In this document: positions 50,549 through 62,373 of the stretch, piece after piece
How positions within the stretch are numbered: the stretch's first letter is position 1
How the letters are laid out: every line of letters begins with the position of its first letter
DNA from: Salvelinus alpinus
Taxonomy: Eukaryota; Chordata; Actinopteri; Salmoniformes; Salmonidae
NCBI RefSeq assembly: GCF_045679555.1
Contig: NC_092122.1
Span: 10,341,543 to 10,405,542, forward strand
Reading direction: 5' to 3'
DNA: 64,000 nt
The notes under the pieces: model-generated
The model's database searches: none
What the model saw: the letters and a program-made list of their open reading frames with translations, nothing else
What the model was told of the DNA's origin: nothing
Program-made: the position numbers and the translations under genes

Positions 50549-52694
50549 TGCTAGCTAGCCAACTACTGTAACTTGCTAATGCATGTCACCCATCTGTAAA
50601 CTTAACTGTACGTTAATCGGTACGCATTTACCTCAGTACTGACCCAAAACACAGGACTGGTGTCATGAAGTTGTGTGTGAGAGTGTAGCATTGATGTAGG
50701 GATGTATTCACAGCCCTGGTGATGTTTCAGGAAAAGCCAAGCGAAGGCACCTGAGCTTAGACGAGTTTCGTGAAATTAGTAGGAGACCAGAGGGCAGCCA
50801 ACACCTCACACTGTCACACTCGCAGGCACAGCAATTCAGACCCCAACCTGTGGGTTGTACCCCAGAACACCCACAAAGAGAGAGGTACTGTACATTTGTG
50901 TATTATAGTTTTTTTTACTCTTGAGACCTGAAGTGATGTAACATTTTGTACACGTATCATTTACCTTGTCATCCCCTCCCTTTCCTCCCTCTTCTCTCTT
51001 CCCTGGATCTCAGATGCGAGTGATGACCAGCAGCAGGGGATCACTCAGTTTTTCCCCTGTGATCGGTGTGGTCAGGGTGTTCAGTCCTCAGAAAGCAGCC
51101 CTGTCCCAGGGCTCAGGTTCCATAAAACCGAGGGACTCAATGGAGAGCTCATCCCCTAAATGGAGACTGAGGAGGCACTAGCCACCCCTATGAAGGAGGA
51201 ACCTGAGGATGAGAAGGTGGACTATCTGGAGGGGCTGACAACGGACATGTTTGGGGACGACAAGGAGTTTGAGCTCTGTTGGTCAGATCCAGACCCAGCC
51301 TTTATGAATCACCATGAGGAGGTGGCGGCCCTGCCTGATGCCCTCTACGGCCTCTTGAGAAGCAGCAGGGGCCTGGCCCATCCCCAGGGTTACGTGGAAG
51401 TCCTCCCAGAGGAGGTGCTGATGCTGGTTTTGAGCCTCCTGCCTGCTGAGGACCTCTACTGTAATGTCAGCCTGGTCTGCCAACGCTGGAGGAACATTAT
51501 CACCCAGTCACTGGTGAGAGCCTGGGACAGGGGGAGGAAGTTAAGGTTAAAGTTATGAAGATAAGCTAGTGTAAGAATGTTAATAGATGTGCTGTATACA
51601 TTATTTTGGGTTCAGTTGTGTCTTTGGGCCCTGTGTGTAGTTTGTGCCCTGGAAGAAGCTGCATTACCGCTACACGAAGAAGGAGACTGATGCCGTGAAG
51701 GAGATCAACGCCATCCTGGAAACCCATAGAATCATAAAGAATGACCAGGAGAGCTTCCTCCATATAGTCGAGTAAGGACTCTTTACTTTAAACTGTTCCT
51801 TTGGGCCATTTCTGATCTATTCTGTGTGTGTTTGTGTGTTTTTTTTTTAAATTTCTATTTTCCAGGTTCATGGACCAGTATAAGTCCAGTCAGAGGGTGA
51901 AGCCTGGGGCAGTGTTACAGAGTGTGAGGACACATCGTCTGTTCCCTCAGGCTGAGGCCTGCATTAAACAGACTCCCAAAAATGGAGGGTATTGAGGGGG
52001 TACGGAGCCCCACACGTACTCCTCTGTGATGGCTCTCCCTTCAGCCAGCGCCATCACAGAGTACCTCAGTGCCATGGCAACCATGCTGCTCGCCATGAGG
52101 AGGAACGACATCAACATCAGCAACAGGTAAAGATGGAAGTTATATAGAGATGGACATGTACAAACAGATGGATAGACAGGCGGACATTGACGGTCTCTCT
52201 CTCCACCTCTGTTCTCCTTCCTCCACTCCAGGTGGCACTACATCTTCTACGTCCTTCACCTGATGGAGAACGCCCTGCCCACAGCAATAACCAATCAGAG
52301 TGGGTGAGGACTGATATCTTTCTAGAAGGAAGTATTTTGAATGAATCAGTCATAACCCGAGTCTCATGCCCAGTCCTCTTTCTCCCAGGAGAGTCCAGGT
52401 TCAGGTGACCCACGAACAGCAGCAGATCCTCAACCACGACATCCATAGAGACCACGTGGTCAAGATCATGGCCTTCGCCGGTACCGCCAGACCACTACTA
52501 CCAACATCATGCCACAGCTGTGTTTTTACAGAAAACAAGTTAGATATAGAGTTGGTACTTTTGCTAGCATTCTCTGAATTGTCGCTAGAGGGCACCATCT
52601 TCCTGTCAGTTCAGCTCAGTCTGTGATTCATCAGTTCAGCTCAGTCTGTGATTCATCAGTTTAGGATGAGGATACTCTTTCTATATCGTGACAA

Positions 52695-53612
52695 TTGTCA
52701 AATCAAACTTTGTCACATGCGCCGAATACAACAAGTGTAGACTTTACCGTGAAATGCTTACTTACAAGCCCTTAACCAACAGTGCAGTTCAAGAAGAAGA
52801 AAATATTTACCAAGTAGGCTAAAATAAAAAAGTAATAATAAAAAGTAATACAATAAGAATAACGAGGCTATATACAGGGGGCACCGGTACCGAGTCAGTG
52901 TGCAGGGGTACAGGTTAGTTGAGGTAATCTGTACATGTAGGTGGGGGTGAAGTGACTATGCATAGGTAACAAACAAACAGTGAATAGCAGCAGTGTTCGG
53001 GGTGGGGGTGGGGGGTGTCAATGTAAATTGTCCGGTGGCGATTTTTATGAATTGTTCAGTAGTCTAATGGCTTGGGGGTAGAAGCTGTTGAGGAGCCTTT
53101 TGGTCCTAGACTTGGCGCTCCAGTACCGCTTGCTGTGCGGTATCAGAGAAAACAGTCTATAACTAGGGTGACTGGAGTCTCTGACAATTTTATGGGCTTT
53201 CCTCTGACACCGCCTATTATATAGGTCCTGTATGGCAGGAAGCTTGGCCCCAGTGATGTACTGGGCCGTTCGCACTACCCTCTGTAGCGCCTCGCGGTCA
53301 GATGCTGAGCAGTTGCCATACCAGGCGGTGATGCAACCGGTCAGGATGCTCTCGATAGTAGAACCTAGAGAATCTGGGGACCCATGCCAAATCTTTTCAG
53401 TCTCCTGAGGGGGAAAAGGTTTTCTCATGCCCTCTTCATGACTGTCTTGGTATGTTTGAACCATGATAACTCGTTGGTGATGTAGACACCAAGAAACTTG
53501 AGACTCTCGACCCGCTCCACTACAGCCTCGTCGATGTTAATGGGGGCCTGTTCGGCCCGCCTTTTCCTGTAGTCCACGATCAGCTCCTTTGTAGAGTAGT
53601 TCAAGTGGATCC
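52695..53612 (-). mobile_element. Non-LTR retrotransposon fragment in an fbh1 intron
   Basis: The minus strand encodes the C-terminal part of a Rex1/L2-like reverse transcriptase: STKELIVDYRKRRAEQAPIN then VESLKFLGVYITNELSW (53661-53425), then ILTGCITAWYGNCSASDREA and AHKIVRDSSHPSYRLFSLIP (53464-53045). A frame change separates the two. The 3' end at the left reads caaatcaaactttgtcacat on the plus strand. It is bordered on the right by a (CA)n tract at 53612-53628. It separates the fbh1 exons at 52480 and 53746. Confidence 0.87.
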
Positions 53613-54461
53613 ACACACACACACACACGAATGGTCCACCCCACTTCACAAAAAAGCCCACATTGTGAGCTGTTGATTGTGCCCTATGTGTGAATGTTCC
53701 TGCTGTGAAGTAGTGTAGGGGTTAAATGTTGTTGCTGTGTTCCAGTCACAGGGAAGACCACCACCCTAATTTGGTACGCTCAGCAGAGGCCACACCTCCA
53801 CATGGCCTTCAACAAGTCTGTGGCCACCCAGGCCCAGCGCTGTTTCCCCAGCAACGTGGACTGCAGGACGGTCCACTCCATGGCTTTCGGGGCCGTCTGC
53901 TTGTCTGTCGGTCTAGACCAGTTTCTGTCCTTATGTCTAGAACAGTTTTGTTCCATATGTCTGGTTGTCGTCAGTCTGTCAGTAAAGCCATTCAATCAGT
54001 TCAATCAGTCATCCAGTTGGCCATGTTCAGGTCCCTTTCCCCTCTCTCCCAGTTACCAGGAGTTGAAGAAGTTGTCTAGTAACGTGAAGCCCTTCTCTGT
54101 GGCCTGGGTGCTGCCTAAGGGGCAGCGGGGGCTTCGTCAACGTCAAGGTGGTCACCCTGACCCTCAATGCCTACATGGCCTTGGCCGACACACATCACCC
54201 GCAACCACGTACAGAAACACACATGGCACAGTGACCGTGCCTGACCGCAATGCAAAAAGGGTAAGTGTTATACCCAAAAACCTCTCCTCCCAAAGAAACA
54301 TCCAACACACACATTCACACACCAGAAAACACACACTTCTCGAAAAACACACACTTTCTCTTCTCAGAGCTTTTGGTTTGGTTCAGAGATTGCCTACATT
54401 GGAGCCACGATTCTCCAAGTGTGTAAGAAAGTGTAGAAGATTCTGGTAGGAGGAAAACAAA

Positions 54462-54715
54462 TCAAATCTTATTTGTCACATACATATGGTTAGCAGATGT
54501 TAATGCGAGTGTAGCGAAAATGCTTGTGCTTCTAGTTCCGACCATGCAGTAATATCTAACAAGTAATCTAACCTAACAATTTCACAACAACTACCTTATA
54601 CACACAAGTGTAAAGGAATGAATAAGAATAGGTACATAAAAATACATGAATGAGTGATGGCCGAACGGCATAGGCAAGATGCAGTAGATGGTATAGAGTA
54701 CAGTATATACATATG
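54462..54715 (-). mobile_element. LINE 3' fragment
   Basis: Begins aaatcaaatcttatttgtca and contains gcgagtgtagcgaaaatgct and gatggtatagagtacagtat, the 3' UTR of the same LINE group as 52695. Non-coding. It ends abruptly at the LTR. Confidence 0.8.
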
Positions 54716-55172
54716 TGTTACGAGAATTTTGTTCTCAATGTTCTTAAACTGAACTTCAATTAAACTACTCAGTCTGCAACCCAGAGTTTGTAAGATTCTA
54801 GTTGAATGAAACAGACCCGAGTCCCAGCTTACAATAATCAGAATGTTTATTCACGAGAGCTCTAAAAATCATACAATGCACATTTGGTTATATACCTCAC
54901 ATTTGGTCATCAATGCCCCTCTTCTCCTAACACTATCAATACTATTTACCAGTCTTCTCCTACACATTCATTGCTTATCATATCCTGCCACGTTACACAA
55001 TTTACTGCAAATCTAACGGTTTCTCCCCTCCCTGGTTGGGGAGACCTCTTTTCCTGTTATCAGTTTCACAGTGGTCACAAGTTGTCTGCCACAGTTCCTT
55101 GTCTGTTAACAGTTCCTTTTTTCCTATGAACACACTGTCTCGCCTATACTGCTAAATGGCAAAGTCTTAACA
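54716..55172 (-). mobile_element. Solo LTR of a retrovirus-like or Gypsy-like element
   Basis: Read on the minus strand it begins TGTTAAGAC at 55172 and ends CTCGTAACA at 54716, with a TATATAA motif (complement of about 54890-54897) and AATAAA (complement of about 54848-54853) in the right order for an LTR, and a ctgggactcgggtctg segment after the polyA signal. About 457 bp. No gag, pol or env sequence adjoins it, and no matching target duplication was seen. Confidence 0.68.
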
Positions 55173-56290
55173 GGAAAGGAGGCAGGGCAGTGGGAAGATG
55201 GCAGTGCAGTGGGAGGCGAGTTATAAGTGGATCGAGAATTCAATGAGGCCTTTGGGAAGAAGGGCTTACATTTTGTGCACTTAAACGTCCGAAGCCTACT
55301 ACCGAAGATCGATGAGATACGCCTGTTGGTTTGCAAATCAGAGGTGGGTGTCTTATGTTTTACTGAGACATGGTTGGATTCATCTGTTTGTGACTCAGAA
55401 ATTGAGATAAGTAATTACTCTGTTGTCAGGAAGGATCGGAATCGGAACGGTGGGGTAATATGTGCGTTTGTAAGATCAGACATTGCTTTTAACGTCAGAT
55501 CACATTTAAACGCTGATCTGGAGATTGTCTGGCTGGATATCTGCCTTCCCAAAACCAAGCCGATTTTGTTGGGGTGTGTTATAGGCCGCCCAAGCAGAAT
55601 GCATTCTATGAAGGTCTTGAAATTGTGTTGTCAAACTGTAATGATTCGCTGTTGAAGGAAATAATTTTGTTAGGGGTTTTCAATACTGATGTCTGCAAAA
55701 AGAATAGCCCAACCCACAATGTATTTATGCACTTTTGTAGATCACTTGCTCTGACCCAAATTATAAAAGATCCCACCAGGATATGTGAAACAGTGCAAAG
55801 TACAATTGACTTAATATTGGTGTCTGATAAATCTAAAATATCGCAGAGTGGAGTAATAGTCTATGGAATCAGTGATCATTTTATTACATTTTGCACAAGG
55901 AGGATTTTTAAAGATACATTTAAGTGTCACAAAACCGTTAGAATCAGAGGACTCAAAAAATACTTTGTAGAAAAGTTTAGGGAGGAAGAGGGTAAAATTG
56001 ACTGGTCACCTGTGCTAGATAGTGTAGGGGTAGACAGTGCCTTGGAAGCCTTTAAATGTAGATTCCTTGATGTGGTGAATGTGATGGCTCCCATTAGACG
56101 GGTCAGGGTAAAGCAGAGATCTAGCCTTTGGTTTAATCATGAGATTCTAGAATCTATCCAAGCAAGGAATAAGGCCTTTAAGAAATGTAAGAACTCTCAA
56201 AAGCAGGATGATTTTGTCCTATATAAACATCCCAGAAATGAAGCACAGAGCTTAGGTCACTCGTTTTGCACATTCTAACGTTCAATCGAA
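55173..56290 (+). mobile_element. LINE endonuclease-domain fragment
   Basis: Frames 55227-55655 and 55574-56278 together encode an apurinic-type endonuclease of a CR1/L2/Jockey-like LINE: GLHFVHLNVRSLLPKIDEIR (N-terminal strand), LCFTETWLDSSV (catalytic TETW), NGGVICAFVRSD, and YGISDHFITF (catalytic SDH). A one-base frameshift lies near 55580, and the usual GDFN motif reads GVFN, losing the catalytic Asp. The reverse transcriptase part is absent, so this is a 3'-truncated piece, unlike the 5'-truncated LINEs elsewhere. Confidence 0.85.
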
Positions 56291-57620
56291 CAGTAACTGA
56301 ATGCCGCAATGACTGTCTGCCTATTTTATGTCGCAAGCCAAGGCAACTCATCTCACTGTCTGTAGGAGCAAACCATTTTCATGAACGGGGTGGTGTACCT
56401 AATAAACTGATTCACAACGTTTGGACAGGAGCTATACTCCAAATTTAAACTGTGTGTCCTTATTGCTTGAATTCAGGTTTGGCTGCATTGCTTTCAAATG
56501 GGGAAAGATTGCTTCTGTGATTTTTGTTGATAACGTCACTTTCCCGGGTGGAGTTTTGGCTTGCCTGGTAACATCACCAGGCCATATACATTTAATATAA
56601 TAACAAATAGAGTTCCAAACCTCTCGGCTAAAAACAGCTAGTTTTCAGATGACATATCCCTACCATTAGACCCCTCTGCTCGGGGATTGATCCACACTGG
56701 TTATTTAATGCACCGCTTTGGTGCCCTTCCCTCCCAACTTGGACAGCAACATTCTTGCTTGAAAAATATTTATTTGCTAAAAAGGTATTTGTTTCTTCGT
56801 GACCATTTTAATGTAAAACTATTATAGTAAGGACTTAATTGTTACCCAGAAATTACTTGAAATGAGAACGGCTACATTGGACCTTTTTAAAGGTTGACTC
56901 AGCAAAATTACGTTGCGTTACGTAAGATGCAAGAGTTCGCGCTCACACCTTCACACTTCGCATGGGTTCAATTTGTGTTCTTAGAGCCGGGTAGGTATGG
57001 GACCAAAACAAAGGAGTTTAGCTTCGCGCTTTTTCGCTCTAAGTTGTCGCTGAAAGTGACCCACTATGTTGACTTCGTGCACCTACTTCAACATCCCTGT
57101 AAAATATCCATGGTGTTCCATGACTACTGTGTTCTTATTTGGTTCATTTGGTTCTGTTTAGATCAGTTTGCTTTAAAGGGAAGATTGCAGAATTAAGTTG
57201 CTATTAAACATTCTGATTTGTTTCATCCTTCAAACAAAGTCCCAATACAACATATCACGTTACATTTGTATTTTTTGAGAATTGTATATTTTACTTGACC
57301 GAAGATATGTCGGAAAAGTGACCTAAAGGGGAGCACTAAACGAGTAGGTGTGAAGCCACTGTTCACATAAGACGGTGAAGACTGACATCATACGGATGAG
57401 TCCTATTGTGATACAATTTTTTGTGGGGTAATGTAACCACTTATACAGCTCCCAGGCTTTTAGCATAGCTCCTTTTATATCCCTGATTTCCCTGACCAGC
57501 TAACCACGAGCAGCCTTGAAACACATCACATATAAGCAGTTCAGCACATCAGTATTTATCCTACTGTTGAACAAAATCAAGATAAACCTTTACCATCACA
57601 ATAGATATTGAACGTCTATA
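56291..57620. other. fbh1 intron sequence without recognised features
   Basis: AT-rich, with no exon homology to FBH1 and no clear transposon ends. Confidence 0.45.
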
Positions 57621-57773
57621 TGTAACCGATGTGAAATGGCTAGCTAGTTGGCGGTGGTGCGCTCTAAATAGCGTTGAGACCTTGAAGTAGTTGTTCCCCT
57701 TGCTCTGCAAGGGCCACGGCTTTTGTGGCGCGGTGGGTAGCGATGCTTCGTGGGTGTCAGTTGTCTATGTGTG
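57621..57773 (+). mobile_element. Partial salmonid tRNA-like repeat
   Basis: Begins tgtaaccgatgtgaaatggc and contains ggcttttgtggcgcggtggg and gcttcgtgggtgtcagttgt. It ends abruptly where the Sleeping Beauty-type copy starts; the expected B-box part is missing. Confidence 0.6.
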
Positions 57774-59148
57774 CAACTTGGAAAATTCCTGAAAATTATG
57801 TCATGTCTTTAGAAGCTTCTGATAGGCTTATTGACATAATTTGAGTCAATTGGAGGTGTACCTGTGGATGTATTTCAAGGCCTACCTTCAAACTCAGTGC
57901 CTCTTGCTTGACATCATGGGAAAATCATAAGAAATCAGCCAAGACCTCAGGAAAAAAATTGTAGACCTCCTGGTTCATCCTTGGGAGCAATTTCCAAATG
58001 CCTGAAGGTACCACGTTCATCTGTACAAACAATAGTACGCAAGTATAAACACCATGGGACCACGCAGCCGTCATACCGCTCAGGAAGGAGACGTGCTCTG
58101 TCTCCTAGAGATGAACGTACTTTGGTGCGAAAAGTGCAAATCAATCCCAGAACAACAGCAAAGGACCTTGTGAAGATGCTGGAGGAAACGGGTACAAAAG
58201 TATCTATATCAACAGTAAAATGAGTCCTATATCGACATAACCTCAAAGGCCGCTCAGCAAGGAAGAAGCCACTGCTCCAAAACCGCCATAAAAAAGCCAG
58301 ACTACGGTTTGCAACTGCACATGGGGACAAAGATTGTACTTTTTGGAGAAATGTCCTCTGGTCTGATGAAACAAAAATAGAACTGTTTGGCCATTATGAC
58401 CATCGTTATGTTTGGAGGAAAAAGGGGGATGCTTGCAAGCCGAAGAAAACCATCCCAACCGTGAAGCACGGGGGTGGCAGCATCATGTTGTGGGGTGCTT
58501 TGCTGCAGGAGGGACTGGTGCACTTCACAAAATAGATGGCATCATGAGGTAGGAAAATTATGTGGATATATTGAAGCAACATCTCAAGACATCAGTCAGG
58601 AAGTTAAAGCTTGGTCGCAAATGGGTCTTCTAAATGGACAATGACCCCAAGTATACTTCCAAAGTTGTTGCAAAATGGCTTAAGGACAACAAAGTCAAGG
58701 TATTGGAGTGGCCATCACAAAACCCTGACCTCATCCTATAGAAAATTTGTGGGCAGAACTGAAAAAGCGTGTGTGAGCAAGAAGGCCTACAAACCTGACA
58801 CCAGCTCTGTCAGGAGGAATGGGTCAAAATTCACCCAACTTATTGTAGGAAGTTTTTGGAAGGCTACCCGAAATGTTTGACCCAAGTTAAACAATTTAAA
58901 GGCAGTGCTACCAAATACTAATTGAGTGTATGTAAACTTCTGACCCACTAGGAATGTGATGAAAGAAATAAAAGCTGAAATAAATAATTCTCTACTATTA
59001 TTCTGACATTTCACGTTCTTAAAATAAAGTGGTGATCCTAACTGAACTAAGACAGGGAATTTTTTACTAGGATTAAATGTCAGGAATTGTGACAAACTGA
59101 GTTTAAATGTATTTGGCTAAGGTGTATGTAAACTTCCGACTTCAACTG
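57774..59148 (+). mobile_element. Sleeping Beauty-type Tc1 element, left end lost
   Basis: The right end aacttccgacttcaactg (to 59148) with TA and the right inner repeat (near 58928) are present, but the left arm is gone: sequence starts just upstream of the transposase. The plus-strand transposase is recognisable from ATG 57916, with a TAA as codon 5, a small deletion near 57970, an open stretch ([20 protein letters not shown] to VSISTVK) ending at a TGA (58221-58223), and further breaks. It lies within an fbh1 intron in the same orientation as fbh1. Confidence 0.92.
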
Positions 59149-60251
59149 TATAATGGCTACCATGATATCCTGCAGGTTATATCGGCAAATAAAGTTCGTG
59201 AAGTTTAGCAAAAATACCTTGAAATAAACAATTACATTAATCAGATTGGTATTTCACCATTTATTTTCTGTAAAACGTGGAGTATTCTGTTGATGGAGTT
59301 GTTGTAGCTTGCTTGATAACGTTAGCGAGCTTTTTCCATCCCCAAACACCATGCTAGATTCGTGTAAGTGGGCCAGTTCGTTTTGCATGGCCCGGTGCAC
59401 TTAGCTGGCAAGCATCGTTTTTTTTATCACTCTTCCACTGTTGGTAGCAATCGTTTAGGGGGAAATTGAGTCCCGGATATGACAGAAGCGTCAGGTGTTA
59501 CTCTGGCCCAGTCTACCCGCCGTACTATCCTCACGAAGTGTTTTCTTCCCATCTTCTCTCATTTCGACCAAACACGCATGCCGGGGTTGTGCCGAAAATC
59601 TCCCCCGACAGAATTCTGCCCCCCCCTTCCAATTTCCTTAATTTTGTGGCTAGAGTCAAGTACTTTCTATAGAACAAACTAGACGTCAGGATAGACAACC
59701 GAAATTAATAATTAATGTATGTGCGTTATTAAACATAGAGGTACGGGCGACATGGGCAGCCGCCCTTGGCGGCATCTTGCCGTGGGCGACACGGGGCGGG
59801 AGCTGAACGGGGGTTCGCCCAGGGTGCCATACAAGCTAGAACCGCCACATACACTTAAAACAAATAGCCAAACCGAAAACTACTAAGATCAGTGAAATGT
59901 AGGCTAAACTGACAACGGAGTGAAGGGCAGAAATTTCAACTAGCAAGGAAGTCGCAGAAATGAAGAACGCGAAGGGGGGGAGATTTAAGGCACAACACCG
60001 GTAAACAGCGGTTGTAGTTCACTGCCGCCACCACCAGGCTGTTCCATTCTTGACATCAAATATGCAATATATTGTTGGTATGAGTTTTTGATCAATGTAA
60101 TTCAAATGGAGAAATTAGTGTGTGTGTATAACATTTTTTTTATACATTTTTGCATAAAGACCGTTTTAGATGGAATATCATCAATCTACGTTGTTAGATT
60201 TGTGTAAATATATAGTGCAACCTGCCCTTTAGTGTGTGTGTCCATCCCCAG
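59149..60251. other. fbh1 intron sequence, possible unclassified repeat
   Basis: A GC-rich stretch at 59745-59830 (gggcgacatgggcagccgcc, cgccgggcgac-like motifs) suggests an unclassified salmonid repeat. No exon was recognised before about 60252. Confidence 0.45.
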
Positions 60252-61638
60252 GCTGTGTGCAGGGTAAGACTGTGGATTGCTGTGTCCCCTGGGGTTGAGT
60301 CCTGGCCGGGGCAGGTTAGCAGTACTGTCTTTCTCTAACACCTCCGTGTTCGACCAAGCTGTCTGACTCACCGACGCCAACCCCCGCTGTAGGCTGCACA
60401 TCGTAGGGGTGAGTGTCCACACACACACACACACAATGTGTTTGGGTCTTGTGTAAGACATGTATTTTCCACTCCAGGGAGTGAAGAATTTTGGGCTGAA
60501 CAGAATCATGGACATTTGGGTTCTGATGCAGCCAGAAAACAACCGCTCTCGAGGTGAGTGGTGCACACACTGCCCCTTGCCTCAGTTCTGCAATTCTAAT
60601 ACAAGTGAATTAGTATGTTGTACCTATGTGACATCTGTTTTTGGTTAGACAGTATCCTGCCTTGGCTCTCTCAATGCTCATTGTTTTATTGGTTGGGTCT
60701 TTTGTGTCAATAGGTTTAGCTCTACCCTGCAGTGTAACTAGCTCCCTCCCTTTTTAAACATGCTCCCTTCTCTCTCTGTTCTCTAGTCATCAAGGACAGC
60801 TTCATCCATAGGTTCACCCAGCAGATTCTGGGGGGCTACTTTGGGCTGAAGAGTTATGCTAAAAACACAGAAGACCATGAGTTGGAGGGCAAACTCTCCA
60901 TGGTGGAGAAATACAACAGCCGCATCCCTGAGCTGGTGGAACTCCTCTACGGCTGCACAGAGAGAGAGGCCCAACACGCAGGTACACACACAGTTACATA
61001 CTGTACACACACACTGTATAGACACACATACACACAGGTACATACTGCACATGCACACACACACAAACATACACACAAGTACAGTACATGCCACCACACA
61101 CACACACACAGAGTTATGAATTGCTGTATTTGTATTTGAGAGTCTGATCTTTCTCATTTGTCTCAACTCTCCCCTGCTCTTTCTCTTTCTCTCTCTCAGA
61201 TTTTATCCTGGGGACAGTCCATAAGTCAAAGGGTCTGGAGTTTGACACGGTGGTGATCACTGATGATTTTGCTAAGGTACCCTGTGCCGCCCACAACTTA
61301 CCCAGACTTTCCAGCTGCTCAGGAGGTGTGTGTGTGTGTGTGCAATCCTTAGGCAATCAAACCTATCCAAATACCAACTCTTATCTAAGGCCAAGGACTG
61401 TTTGCATTGGTCCACGGCCTACGCCCAATCAGAACATTGGTTAATGTATTACAGTCCAGATTATAGTACCAATGTTTGCTAGTGGCTGACTCCACTGTTT
61501 TCTCCCTCGTCCTCGGGGTGACATCCCAGACGATGAGTGGAACCTGCTGTATGTGGCGGTGACACGGGCCAAGAGCTCTCTGGTCATCACCAAGAACATC
61601 ACCAACATCCTCACACTGGCTGGGGTGAGAGCACTGAT

Positions 61639-61781
61639 CACTGGAGGCTGGTGAGTGGAGGACGGCTCATAATAATGGCTGGAATGGAGTGTATTTGAAT
61701 GGTATGAAACACCTGGAAACCATGTTTGATTCCATTTAGGCCATTATTATGAGTCGTCCTCCCCTCAGCAGCCTCCACTGG
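61639..61781. mobile_element. Short palindromic MITE
   Basis: Left end cactggaggctggtgagtgg and inverted right end cccctcagcagcctccactg; the inner motif gctcataataatggc is matched by gccattattatgag. It lies 15 bp after the fbh1 motif VI exon. Confidence 0.85.
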
Positions 61782-62251
61782 CACTGACCCGCTCCACTAC
61801 ACTCCATCCCTCTTCACTTGTCTCTCTCTCTCTATTCTTCCACTCCACCCCCCTCTACCCCTCCATAATCCTCTCCATCACTCTCTAACACACTCCTTCG
61901 CTATACTTAACTCTCTCCTATTCCCAGTCTCTTTCTTTCTTTTATGTGTGTTCTTTCTCAAACACCGTCTCAGATCACAGAGAAATGTACAAGCTGTTCA
62001 TTGAAGCAGGATGTTGTGGTAATGTAATTATGAGAAAGCCTCATTCCTCTTTGGGTGGCATTTATGTGACGCAAATGAGCACGTCACTGTGCAAGTGAAT
62101 GTGTTCCAATTGAATTTGTGTTCTGTGAAAGCCTCCTCCCATAGCCTGGTGGTCTAGTCTGTGTTGTTAGCCAACCCTCTGTGTGTATGGCTTGACAGTG
62201 ATTGGAAAGTAGGAAACACTACAGCACGCACAGTATGGGACCAAGGCTCAA

Positions 62252-62373
62252 AAAGCTTCTCAGAGCAGGAGTGCTGATCTAGGGCCAGGTCCACCTGTCC
62301 ATATCATTATTTTCCTTGTGAGCTAAAATGCTAAACTGATCCTAGATCAGCACTCCTATTCTGAGACGCTTTG
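62252..62373. mobile_element. Short palindromic MITE at the broken fbh1 C-terminal exon
   Basis: Left arm agagcaggagtgctgatcta and right arm tagatcagcactcctattct are inverted, with a short AT-rich centre. Followed by a poly-C run at about 62396-62407 and then fbh1-like codons. Confidence 0.83.

Noticed and set aside
50966-51181. Alternative ORF across the second fbh1 exon
   Set aside because: The frame with the PCNA-box-like QQGITQFF that runs into the acidic and F-box segments is the homologous one; this frame is a shadow.
55227-56278. Host endonuclease or DNA repair gene
   Set aside because: The domain is the LINE type of apurinic endonuclease, frameshifted and lacking a catalytic Asp, in a nest of repeats.
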